Assembly (NCBI GenBank): GCA_963816555.1
Contig: CAWFLD010000004.1
Coordinates: forward strand, 186,001 to 250,000
Source: Lutibaculum sp963816555
GTDB taxonomy: Bacteria; Pseudomonadota; Alphaproteobacteria; Rhizobiales; Tepidamorphaceae
DNA length: 64,000 nt
Direction: 5' to 3'
The notes under the pieces: generated by a model
Database searches by the model: none
What the model was told of the DNA's origin: nothing
Seen by the model: only the letters and a program-made list of their open reading frames with translations
Shown here: positions 44,872 to 54,581 of the stretch, in pieces
Numbering within the stretch: position 1 is the first letter of the stretch
How the letters are laid out: the number at the start of each line of letters is the position of its first letter
Position numbers and translations under genes: made by a program

Positions 44872-45080
44872 CCGACACGAGCGACGACCGCCTCGGTGCC
44901 GCCGGCGACGATCTCTACGCCGCGCTGATGGACGTCCACGAGGGCCTGAGCTTCGAGGAGAGCGCGGCGCTCAACGCGCGGCTGGTGCTCCTGCTCATGA
45001 ACCTCGTCGGCGACCCGGACGGCGTGAAGCGGGCCATCGCCGAGGCGCGCGCGGCCGGCGGGGCGAAGGCCGCCGACTGA
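44868..45080 (+). CDS. DUF2783 small partner of the hydroxylase (MhaB-like candidate)
   Basis: 70 residues, acidic and helical: 'DDLYAALMDVHEGLSFEESAALNARLVLLLMNLVGD'. No enzyme motif. Small proteins of this kind (DUF2783) follow flavin hydroxylases in several Proteobacteria. In Pseudomonas putida the MhaB coupling protein, of similar size, is needed for efficient 3-hydroxyphenylacetate hydroxylation. The ATG overlaps the stop of the hydroxylase gene (ATGA), consistent with a fixed stoichiometry. Equivalence to MhaB is inference. Confidence 0.75.
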   Translation: MTDTSDDRLGAAGDDLYAALMDVHEGLSFEESAALNARLVLLLMNLVGDPDGVKRAIAEARAAGGAKAAD

Positions 45081-45195
45081 CGCCGCGGCCTCTCCTCTGC
45101 GTGCGCTTCCGCGCGCCGGGCAACCGCTGCGCCCACCCCGCGTTGCTCCCGGGGATGGCACCGCTCCTCCGGGCGGCACGACGCAGGGTGACGAC

Positions 45196-45693
45196 ATGGC
45201 GACGATCTCGAGCTTTCACGATCTCATCGGCAGGGACGCCTCGAGCATCCTGTGGTGGCAGATGTCGATCCGGGCGCTCCTCGTCTTCGCCTACGGGCTC
45301 GTCCTCATCCGCCTGTTCGGCCGACGCGCCTTCAGCCAGCAGACGCCGCTCGACATCGTCGTCGCCATCATGGTCGGCTCGAACCTGAGCCGGACCATCA
45401 CCGGCAACGCCTCCTTCGTGCCGACGCTCGTCGCCACGGGGCTGATGGTCGTCGTGTACTGGCTGCTCGAGCATGCCGCGGCACGTTCCGACTTCGTCAG
45501 CCGATGGCTCAAGGGCCTCGCCGTGCCGCTGACGCGCGACGGACGGCTCGACCGCGACGTCCTGCGGCGGTCCCGCCTGACGCAGGCGGACGTGGAGGAG
45601 GCAGCCCGGGAGAGCGGCAAGCCGGGCCTCGAGGCGGTCGACGAGGCCGTGTTCGAGCGCAGCGGCAAGATCAGCACCCAGTCGCGCGGCTGA
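45196..45693 (+). CDS. DUF421 (YetF-like) membrane protein
   Basis: 165 residues with three predicted helices: 'IRALLVFAYGLVLIRLFGRRAF', 'TPLDIVVAIMVGSNLSRTI' and 'TLVATGLMVVVYWLLEHAA', then a soluble C-terminal domain 'DRDVLRRSRLTQADVEEAARESG...VFERSGKISTQSRG' as in the DUF421/YetF family. The N-terminal membrane part anchors a cytoplasmic domain of unknown role. It is convergent with the exporter adaptor gene. Confidence 0.88.
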   Translation: MATISSFHDLIGRDASSILWWQMSIRALLVFAYGLVLIRLFGRRAFSQQTPLDIVVAIMVGSNLSRTITGNASFVPTLVATGLMVVVYWLLEHAAARSDFVSRWLKGLAVPLTRDGRLDRDVLRRSRLTQADVEEAARESGKPGLEAVDEAVFERSGKISTQSRG

Positions 45694-45713
45694 CGCGCCC
45701 CGACCCTCCCCGT

Positions 45714-46920
45714 TCATTCCTCGCGCGCGGCGACCTCGACGCCGTCCTCGACCCGGTCGCTCGGGTGCAGGATCACCGTCTCGCCCGGCTCGAGGCCCTT
45801 GACGACCTCCGCGACGGTCGAGTTGCGGTGGTCGATGGCGACGCGCCGCAGCTGCGCGCGGCCGTCGGCCACCACGTACACCGCCCAGTCCTCGCCCGAG
45901 CGGAACAGGGCGCCGAGCGGCACCAGGACCGCGTCGTCGGCGTGCCAGACGACGATGTCGACATAGACCCGGAAACCGTGGCCGAGGCGGGCATAGGCCT
46001 TCCGGTCGGCGTCGAAATCGAGCACGACGTTGACCCGCTGCTCCTCGATGCCGAGCGCCGACACCTTGGTGAAGGCGGCGGGATCGATCCGGCGCACATG
46101 CGCGTCGAGCGGCGGCCCGCCCCATTCCGTGACGATCGCGTGGTCGCCCTCCTCGACCTGCAGCGCATCGCTCGACAGGAGGTCGACGACGATCTCGAGG
46201 TCCGAGGTGCTGCCGATCTCGGCGAGCAGCGTCCCCGCCGACAGGACCTGCTCGCTGTCGACGGGCAGCGACAGGACGACGCCGCTGACCGGGGCCCGCA
46301 CCTCGACGCAGCAGCTGTCGCCGGAGCCGTCGCCGTCGCCGCCCGGCTGCATCAGCCGCGCCTCCGCGCTCTTCAGCTCGCTGCGGCGGAGCTCCAGGTT
46401 GGCCTCCGCCTCGCTGACGAGCGCCTTCGCGGTGTCGAGGTCGGCGATCGCCTTCTCGAGCGAGCGCGGCGAGATCGTGCCGCTCTTCGCCAGGCGCTGC
46501 GCCCGCTCGAGGTCGCCCTCGGCCAGCGGAAGCTGGGCCCGTGCCTGCGCCAGCTGCGCATCGGCGTGGCCGACCGCCGCCTGCGCCGCCGACACCGCCG
46601 CCTCGAGCTCGCGGCCGGGTGCGCACGTCGATGAAGGGCGGATCGGCGGGGTGGATCGAGGTGATGAGGGTTTCCCCCGCGGTCGACCCGGTCGCCGACG
46701 CGCAGCGGCGTCCGCGACACGTGGCCGGAGATCGGCGCCGAGACGCGATAGACGTCGCGGATCCGCGTCATCCCCTCCTCGCCGACCGTGACGTCGATCG
46801 GCCCGCGGGCGATGGTCGCGAGATCGACGCCGACCGGCTGCGGCCGCAGCGCGTAGTACGACGCCGGCGGCGACGGCGGCGACGATCGAGGAGCAGGACG
46901 GCGCGCTTGATCCAGGCCAT
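45714..46920 (-). CDS. Periplasmic adaptor (HlyD/MacA family) of an ABC exporter (four surplus bases)
   Basis: Corrected length 400 residues. An N-terminal anchor helix (MAWIKRAVLLL...) is followed by a beta-barrel/lipoyl half 'RVSAPISGHVSRTPLRVGDRVDAGETL', a long alpha-hairpin (about 95-165, 'AQAAVGHADAQLAQARAQLPLAEGDLERAQRLAKSG'), the second lipoyl half 'RAPVSGVVLSLPVDSEQVLSAG', and a membrane-proximal domain. Surplus bases lie near 46887, 46860, 46680 and 46617. It links an inner-membrane FtsX-type permease with an outer-membrane channel. It is the last gene of the ATPase-permease-adaptor unit; the pair at 'DGDGSGDSCC' (near 190) is an unusual insertion. Confidence 0.85.
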
Positions 46921-46922
46921 GG

Positions 46923-49288
46923 TCAATCCCGGGTCTTGAGAACGCGGATGAGGTCGAGGCGGTCGATGCGCCGGCGCACCACGAGCGCGGACACCGCCGC
47001 CGCCGCGACGACGACGAGGCTCGCGATCGCGAAGGTATCGCGCTCGACGACGAAGGGCACGCGGTAGAGGTCGCTCTCGAAGCCGTGGATGACGGCATAG
47101 GCGAAGCCGTAGCCGAGCCCCCAGCCGAGGGGCTGGGCGAGAAGCGTCGACGACCGTCAGCTCGACGAGGAGCACGCGCGAGACCTCCCAGCGGGTGAAG
47201 CCGAGGACCCGCAGGCCGGCGAGCTCGCGCGCCCGCTCCGAGAGCTGGATGCGCGCGGAATTGTAGACGACGCCGAAGGCGATGATCACCGCCAGCACGA
47301 CGTAGACCATCGTGCTGATCGTCATGTTCTCCTCGATCGTGCCGCGGAAGTTCTCGCGCGCCACGTCCTGCAGTGCGACCGCGCTGACGGCGGGCGTCCG
47401 CTTCACCGCCTCGTAGAGCGCGGGCAGCTTCAGCGGATCGATCGAGACGTGCACGCCGGAGACGCGCGGCCCCTCCCCGGTCAGCCGCGCCAGCGCGTCG
47501 ATGTCCATGAAGACGCATGAGCCCGAGATAGCTCTGGATGATCTCGGTGACCGGCACCAGCGCCGTGCGCCGGGCGCCTTCCAGGATCTCGACCTCGACG
47601 AGGTCGCCGCGCCGCAGGTCGAGCACCGCGGCGACGCGCTCGCTGACGGCGAGGCCGCTCTCCGGCAGCCTGACGGGCCGGAGATCGTCGTCGAGCACCC
47701 GGCTGAGGTCGGTCTGCGGCGGCTTGCCGGTGATCGACAGCCGGCGCTCCAGGTGGCCGTGCCTGATGACGACCGGCACCGCCCGGTAGGGCTCCGTGCG
47801 CATGACGCCCGGCAGCCGGCCGACGGCATCCGTCACCGAGGGCGGCCGCGCGGTCGCGAAGGCGATCGTCGCATCCTCCCGCTCGGCGCGGAAGAACAGC
47901 GCGTCGACCATGAACTCGACGGAATCGAAGGTGAACAGCGCGACCACGAGCAGCGACACGGCGAAGGAGGTGCCGAGCGCGCTCAGCCCCGTGCGCAGCG
48001 GCCAGCGCACGATGTGGCGCAGCGCCATCACCGTGAGCTGCGAGAAGAGCCGCAGGACCCCGAGCGATTCCAGCGTCGTGCGGCGGAAGGTCGGCGGCGA
48101 CGGCGGGCGCATCGCGACGGCGGGCGGCAGCGCAGCCGCCGAACGCACCGCACGCAGCGCGCCCGCCGTCGTCGCCGCGACCGCCACGCCGGCCGCGAGC
48201 ACGTAGGTGTCGGCCGTCCAGTGGAAGATCAGGAACGGGAAGCTGTAGAAGTCGCCGTAGAGCCGCGTCAGGCCGATCCCGAGCCAGCTTCCCGCGCCGA
48301 AGCCGATCGCGATGCCGACGAAGGCGATCACCAGGACGAGCTTCAGGTAGTGCGCGGAAACCTGGGCGCCGGAATAGCCGAGCGCCTTGAGGAGGCCGAT
48401 CTGCTCGCGTTCGAGGGCGATCAGCCGCGACAGGATCATGTTGATGAGATAGGCCGAGACGAGCAGGAAGATCGGCGGGATGACCTTCGCCATGGCGAGC
48501 AGCTGGGTGAGCTCGCCGTCGAGGAAGGCGTTCGAGACCTGGTCCTTGCGGCCGTAGGCGCCGGTCCCGCCATAGGGCGCGAGCAGCGCGTCGAGCGCCT
48601 CGATGACGGCCGCCTGGTCCGCCCGGTGGCGGAGGCGCAGGCTCACGTCGTCGAACGCCCCGTCCATGTCGAACACCGAGCCGAGCGCCTCGCGCGACAT
48701 GAAGAGCACGCCGAACCGGCGGTTGTCGGGCACCAGCGTGCCGGGGCCGAGCGCGTAGATGTATTCCGGCGACAGCACGATCCCGGTGACCGTCAGGCGC
48801 CGCTCCACGCCGTTCATCACCGCGGAGAAGTGGCCGCCCGGCGACAGGCCGTTCGCCGTGGCGAAGGCCTCGTTGACCGCCACCTCGTCGACCCGTCCCG
48901 GCTCCGGCAGGCGGCCGCTGCGCAGATAGAGCCCGTTGACCGCCGGCTCGCCGCGGTCCGGCAGCGAGACGGCGATGCCGGTCGCCGGCTCGGCGACGCC
49001 CGGCACGTCGAGCAGCACCGCCTCGACCACCCTGCCCTGCACCGCCGCGACGCCCTCGATGGCCGCGATGCGGTCGAGAAGCGCGTTCGGCGCCCGCGTC
49101 GCGGAGGCGAAGACGTGGCCGAAGCGGTAGCGCTCGTAGTAGGCGGCCCGCGTGTCGTCGAGCGAGCGGTAGGCGCCGACGGCGAGCACGAGCGTCGCGA
49201 CCCCCGACGCGAGCACCAGCGCGGCCGCGAGCGCCTGCGCCCAGAGCCGCCCGAGGTCCCGCACCATCTTCCTGTCGAGCGCGCGCAT
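46923..49288 (-). CDS. ABC exporter permease with two FtsX units (two surplus bases)
   Basis: Corrected length 787 residues. It starts with a helix 'LGRLWAQALAAALVLASGVATLVLAVGAYRSL', then a ~220-residue periplasmic domain, three helices (from 'VIPPIFLLVSAYLINMIL' to 'AAGVAVAATTAGAL'), a second anchor 'LRTGLSALGTSFAVSLLVVALFTF' with another periplasmic domain, and three C-terminal helices. This two-unit architecture is of the DevC/LolCE-like long permease class. Surplus bases near 47517 and 47151. MacB-type exporters of this build move lipids, peptides or lipoproteins. The start is ATG 49288, four bases after the ATPase stop. Confidence 0.87.
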
Positions 49289-49291
49289 GGC

Positions 49292-50035
<744 letters not shown>

Positions 50036-50119
50036 CGCGCTGTTTCCCGGGACGAAGCTCGCTATCTCGCTAGCACGGGAGGGCCCCCGCGCAGGTTGAT
50101 CGATCGCAAGGCGCCCCGG

Positions 50120-51299
50120 CTAGCGCTGGCCCGGGGCGGTCCCCGCGCGCGCAGCGGCCAGCACGATGGCGGCGGCCCGCCGGCTCGACGGCGCGCCCTC
50201 CATCTGCATCCGGCGGCGGATCTCCGCGAAGCCTGCGAGCTGCCGCGCCCGCGCCTCGCCGTCGCGAAGGATCTCGTCCGTCGCCGCGGAAAGGTTTTCC
50301 GGCGTGCACGCCTCCACGAGGAACTCCGGCACCACGTTCTCGTCGAGGATCAGGTTCGCCATCACCACGCTGCGCATCGGGAAGATGCGCCGGAAGATCG
50401 GCGCGAACCACGCGATGCCCGGCTCGACCTTGTAGCCGACGACCATCGGCACGTCGGCGAGCGCGAGCTGCAGCGTCACCGTGCCGGACGCGGCGAGCGC
50501 GGCGCGGGCGCGGCGGAAGGCGTGCCACTTGCCGGCCTCGCCCTCGACGATCTCGACGGGCACCGGCCAGCCGGCGGCCGCGGCGGCGACCTCGTCGCGC
50601 AGATGGTGGACGACCGGGATCGCCACCCGGAAGCGATGGCCGGCGGCCGCGAGCCGGGCCACCGTCTCGCCGAACGGCTGCATCAGCCGCGACACCTCGG
50701 AGCGGCGGCTGCCCGGCAGAACGAGGAGCAGCGGGTCGAGGCCCCCGGGCTCCGGCGGAAGCGGCTCCTCGAGATGCCGCTTCGCCGTCTCGAGCATGGG
50801 ATGGCCGACATAGTCGCAGGGCGGGCCGCCGAGCCGCTCGAAGGCGGCCGGCTCGAACGGCAGGAGCGCCATGGAGCGGTCGACATAGGCCGTTCATCGC
50901 CCGGGCCCGGCCGGAGCGCCAGGCCCAGACCGTCGGGGGGCTGTAGTTGAGGATCGGCAGGCCGGGCAGCGCCCTGCGCACGCGCCGGGCGACGCGGTGG
51001 GTGAACTCGGGGCTGTCGATGATGACGAGCGCGTCGGGCCGGCCGGCGATCACGTGGCCGGCGGCCTCCCGGATGCGCCGCAGCAGCGGGCGCAGCTGCC
51101 GGGCGATGGCGATCGGCCCCATGACGGCGATCTCGTCGAGCGGGAACAGGCTGTCGAGCCCCTCCTCCGCCATGTGCCGGCCGCCGATGCCGAGGAAGGC
51201 GACGTCCGGCACCTCCTCGCGCAGCGCCGCCATCAGGCCGGCGCCGAGATGGTCGCCGGATTCCTCGCCGGCGACGATCGCGATCCGCAGCGGCCTCAC
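50120..51299 (-). CDS. lpxB: Lipid-A-disaccharide synthase (one surplus base)
   Basis: Corrected length 392 residues. 'IAIVAGEESGDHLGAGLMAAL', 'FLGIGGRHMAEEGLDSLFPLDEIAVMG', 'NYSPPTVWAWRSGRARAM' and 'VLPGSRRSEV' are the LpxB hallmarks. It joins UDP-2,3-diacylglucosamine and lipid X at the inner membrane. The GTG start (51299) overlaps the lpxI stop (GTGA). A surplus base near 50890 splits it at 'RAMN/AYVDRSMALLPFE'. Last gene of the rpsB-to-lpxB run. Confidence 0.93.
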
Positions 51300-52190
51300 G
51301 CCTCCGCCCCGCCGGCCGCCGCCTCCGGCATCGGCACGGTGACGACGAACAGGCCGTGGCGCTCGGCGAGCTTCAGCATCTCCTCGCCCTCGGGCACCAG
51401 CACGTGGCCCTCGTGCAGCGCGATGCCGGCGAGCCCCGCCGCGACGGCCGCCTCGACCGTCTGCGAGCCGACCGTCGGCAGGTCCATGCGCAGGTCCTGG
51501 CCGGGCTTGGCGGCCTTGACGAGGATGCCGGACGGCGCGTGCCTCGCGGAACCGCCCGTTGCGCCGGAGCTCGCCGCAGCGCGCGATCATCGCGTCGGTG
51601 CCCTCGGCGGCCTCGAGCGCCAGCACGCGGCGGTGCGAGACGACGAGGGCCTGGCCGACGTCGTGGGCGCCGAGCGTGGCGAGGACCGACATGCCGAGCT
51701 CGATGTCGGACTTCTCGTCGGCGGTCGGCGTCCGGCCGACCGAAAGCCCGCGCGCGGCGAGCAGCGAGGGCGCGACGGAGGACGGGCTGACGACCCGGAA
51801 GCCGAGCGATTCAAAGAGGCTCGAGACGATGCCGTTGACCGTGTCGTCGCCGCCGAAGCGGATCTGCAGGAGGCGCGGCATGACCTTCACCGTGCCCCAG
51901 TCCCACTCGAGCCTCGAATGGTCGGGCCGGGTGAACCGGCCGACGATGACGAGGTCCCTGCAGCGCCCGCGACGCAGCTCCGCGACCGCGCGGCCGACCG
52001 TGGTCAGCGCGGAGCGGCCGGTCTCGAATTCGGAGTAGTCGGCGTCGCTGACGCCGTCGACGATCAGGACGAAGACGTCCTTGCCGGCCTCGCGCGCGGC
52101 GCGGGCGACCGAGAGCGGCAGCCGCCCGGCGCCGGCGATGATGCCCAGGCGGGGCGTCAGCGCGGCGTCTGCGGCGCGGTCCCCGCGCAT
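51296..52190 (-). CDS. lpxI: UDP-2,3-diacylglucosamine pyrophosphatase LpxI (one surplus base)
   Basis: Corrected length 297 residues. 'LGIIAGAGRLPLSVARAAREAGKDVFVL' at the N-terminus and 'VGRFTRPD', 'ELGMSVLATLGAHDVGQALVV', 'DLPTVGSQTVEAA' are LpxI features. It cleaves UMP from UDP-2,3-diacylglucosamine to give lipid X, replacing LpxH as is usual in alphaproteobacteria. Surplus base near 51540; removing it gives 'FREAAPSGILVKAAKPGQ'. Downstream of lpxA with a 1-base gap, and overlaps lpxB. Confidence 0.93.
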
Positions 52191-52191
52191 G

Positions 52192-53001
52192 TCACGCGGA
52201 TCTCCCGTTCTGCGGGACGCACATCGAGCGGTCGGAGCCCTCGCGGATGAAGTCGACCACCTTCTGGACGAGCTTGTCGTCGGGGAACAGCTCCGCCACG
52301 TCCTCGACCCGCTCCATCAGCGTGCCCTCGTTCGAGAACAGCAGGCGATAGGCCTGGCGCAGCCGGTGGATGTCCTCGCGCGCGAAGCCCTGGCGCTTCA
52401 GGCCGACGATGTTGAGGCCGCCGAGATAGGCGCGGTTGCCGAGCACCGAGCCGTAGGGAATGACGTCGGCGCTGACCGCGCTCATGCCGCCGACGAAGGA
52501 GCTGTCGCCGATGCGGCACCACTGGTGGACGGCCGCCAGGCCGCCGAGGATGGCGTTGTTGCCGATCTGGCAGTGGCCGCCGACGGTCGCGCAGTTGGTG
52601 AAGATCACGTGGTTGCCGACGACGCAGTCGTGCGCGACGTGCGAGCTGACCATGAAATAGCAGTTGTGGCCGATCCGGGTCTCCATGCCGCCGCCGGCGG
52701 TGCCGGGGTTCATGGTCACGTGCTCGCGGATCGTGCAGTCGTCGCCGATGATCAGCCGGCTCGCCTCGCCCGCGTAGCGCAGGTGCTGCGGGGGATAGCC
52801 GAGCGAGGCGTAGGGAAAGATCTTGCAGCGCGCGCCGATCGAGGTGTGGCCGTCGAGCGTGACGTGCGCGACGAGCTCGACCTCGTCGCCGAGCTCGACA
52901 TTCTCGCCGATGATGCAGTACGGGCCGACCGAGACGCCGGCGCCGAGCTTCGCCCCCGGCGCGATGACGGCCGTCGGGTGTATCCTCGCTTCCGACGTCA
53001 T
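52192..53001 (-). CDS. lpxA: UDP-N-acetylglucosamine acyltransferase
   Basis: 269 residues. Left-handed beta-helix hexapeptide repeats run through the first ~190 residues ('IHPTAVIAPGAKLGAGVSVGPYCIIG'). The catalytic His lies in 'NYCFMVSSHVAHD'-like 'NCYFMVSSHVAHDCVVGN', and 'GLKRQGF' opens the C-terminal helical part. First committed step of lipid A biosynthesis. Intact frame; ATG 53001 overlaps nothing but is 2 bases from the fabZ stop. Confidence 0.96.
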   Translation of the reverse strand: MTSEARIHPTAVIAPGAKLGAGVSVGPYCIIGENVELGDEVELVAHVTLDGHTSIGARCKIFPYASLGYPPQHLRYAGEASRLIIGDDCTIREHVTMNPGTAGGGMETRIGHNCYFMVSSHVAHDCVVGNHVIFTNCATVGGHCQIGNNAILGGLAAVHQWCRIGDSSFVGGMSAVSADVIPYGSVLGNRAYLGGLNIVGLKRQGFAREDIHRLRQAYRLLFSNEGTLMERVEDVAELFPDDKLVQKVVDFIREGSDRSMCVPQNGRSA

Positions 53002-53002
53002 A

Positions 53003-53462
53003 TCAGCCGTCCGACATCATGGCGCTGATGACGGCCTCGGCGACCACGGCCCCGCCGACCCTGGCGATGCCCTCGTATTTCCACACCGAGCTGCGCCGGC
53101 GGATCTTGCGGAGGTGGTAGTGCACCACGTCGCCCGGCACCACCGGGCGCCGGAAGCGGCACCTGTCGATCGTCATGAAGTAGACCATGCGCGGCCCGTC
53201 CGAGGGGCTCTCGGCGAGGCACATCGCGCCGGCCGTCTGGGCCATGCCCTCGACCAGCAGCACGCCGGGCATGACCGGCATGCCCGGGAAGTGCCCCTGG
53301 AAATGCGGCTCGTTGAACGTGACGTTCTTGATGCCGACGCCCGAACTCGTCGCCGTTGCGCTCGATGATCCGGTCGACCATGAGGAAGGGATAGCGGTGC
53401 GGCAGCAGATCGAGAACGCGCCGTATGTCGAAACTGTCGAGGGTCTCCGAGCCGTCAGCCAT
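53003..53462 (-). CDS. fabZ: 3-hydroxyacyl-ACP dehydratase FabZ (one surplus base)
   Basis: Corrected length 152 residues. 'LLPHRYPFLMVDRI' with the catalytic His, 'NEPHFQGHFPGMPVMPGVLLVEGMAQTAG' with the second active-site motif (Glu), and 'MVYFMTIDRCRFRRPVVPGD' are typical. It dehydrates 3-hydroxyacyl-ACP in fatty-acid synthesis and shares the hydroxyacyl-ACP pool with LpxA/LpxD. A surplus base near 53344 breaks the frame after 'ERNGDE'. I use ATG 53462 (MADGSETL), which overlaps the lpxD end; ATG 53474 is possible. Confidence 0.93.
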
Positions 53463-54537
53463 CACCTGGTCCATCTTCCTCACCACTGCCGCCGCCGCGC
53501 CCCTGCCTGGCAAGGCCTTCGCGAGCGAGCTTCTGCAGCATCGCCACTTCCTTCAGCCACTGGCGGGCGGGCCGCGCCGGAACGCCGCCGTAACGCCCGC
53601 CGGCGGCCAGGTCCTCGCGGATCGCGCTCTGCGCGGCGACCTGCGCCCCGTCGCCGATCGTCACGTGCGGGACGATGCCGACCTGCCCCGCCAGCACCAC
53701 GAAATCCCCCAGCGTCACGCTGCCGGAGATCCCGACCTGTGCCACGATGACGCAATGCCGGCCGATCACGACGTTATGGCCAATCTGCACGTGGTTGTCG
53801 ATCTTCGTGCCCTCGCCGATCACCGTGTCGCCGAGCGCGCCGCGGTCGATCGAGGTGTTGGCGCCGATCTCGACGTCGTCCTGCACGAGCACGCGCCCGA
53901 CCTGCGGCACCTTCCGGTGGCCGCCCGGCCCCATCTCGTAGCCGAAGCCGTCCTGTCCCAGCCGGACGCCGGGATGCAGCACCACGCGGTCGCCGAGCGC
54001 CGCGTGGATGACGGTCGCCTGTGGACCGATCCGGCAGCCCCGCCCGATGCGGACGCGCGGGCCGATCACGCTGCCGGCCATGATTCTCGTGCCGCGCCCG
54101 ATCTCGGCGCCGGCGCCGATCACCGCGCCAGGCTCGACGACCACGTCCGGCTCGAGCCGGGCGTCGGGGTGGACCGGGCCCGCGCCGCCGCGCTCGTCCC
54201 ACACCGGCACCGGCTCCGACGCGGTCGGATAGAACCGGCGCACGGCCTCCACGAACGCGGCATGGGGCTTGTCGGCGACGAGCGCGAGCGTCCCTGCGGG
54301 AACGCGCTCGCGGTGGCGCGGCGCCACGAAGCAGGCGCCGGCAGCCGTCGCCTCGAGCTGGTCGAGGAAACGGGGGTTGTCGAAGAAGGCGAGGTCGTGA
54401 CGCCCGGCGGCGCCGAGCGGCGCGACGTCGGCAATCTGCCTGTCCGGGTCCGCCGACGCCATCTCGGCGCCGGACCAGCCGGCGATCTGGGCCGCTGAAA
54501 ACGGCCCGGCACGGTCAAAGAAGCGTGGCTCGTCCAT
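53455..54537 (-). CDS. lpxD: UDP-3-O-(3-hydroxymyristoyl)glucosamine N-acyltransferase
   Basis: 360 residues. An N-terminal uridine-binding domain ('PFSAAQIAGWSGAEM') is followed by a hexapeptide beta-helix ('DVVVEPGAVIGAGAEIGRGTRIMAG') with the catalytic 'NHVQIGHNVVIGRHCVIVAQVGISGS' block. It adds the second acyl chain to UDP-glucosamine. The gene ends within the start region of fabZ. Intact frame. Confidence 0.96.
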   Translation of the reverse strand: MDEPRFFDRAGPFSAAQIAGWSGAEMASADPDRQIADVAPLGAAGRHDLAFFDNPRFLDQLEATAAGACFVAPRHRERVPAGTLALVADKPHAAFVEAVRRFYPTASEPVPVWDERGGAGPVHPDARLEPDVVVEPGAVIGAGAEIGRGTRIMAGSVIGPRVRIGRGCRIGPQATVIHAALGDRVVLHPGVRLGQDGFGYEMGPGGHRKVPQVGRVLVQDDVEIGANTSIDRGALGDTVIGEGTKIDNHVQIGHNVVIGRHCVIVAQVGISGSVTLGDFVVLAGQVGIVPHVTIGDGAQVAAQSAIREDLAAGGRYGGVPARPARQWLKEVAMLQKLAREGLARQGRGGGSGEEDGPGDG

Positions 54538-54581
54538 GATGCGGCCGGGCCCCGCGGGGCCCGGCGCTCTTTCCGGTCAAC

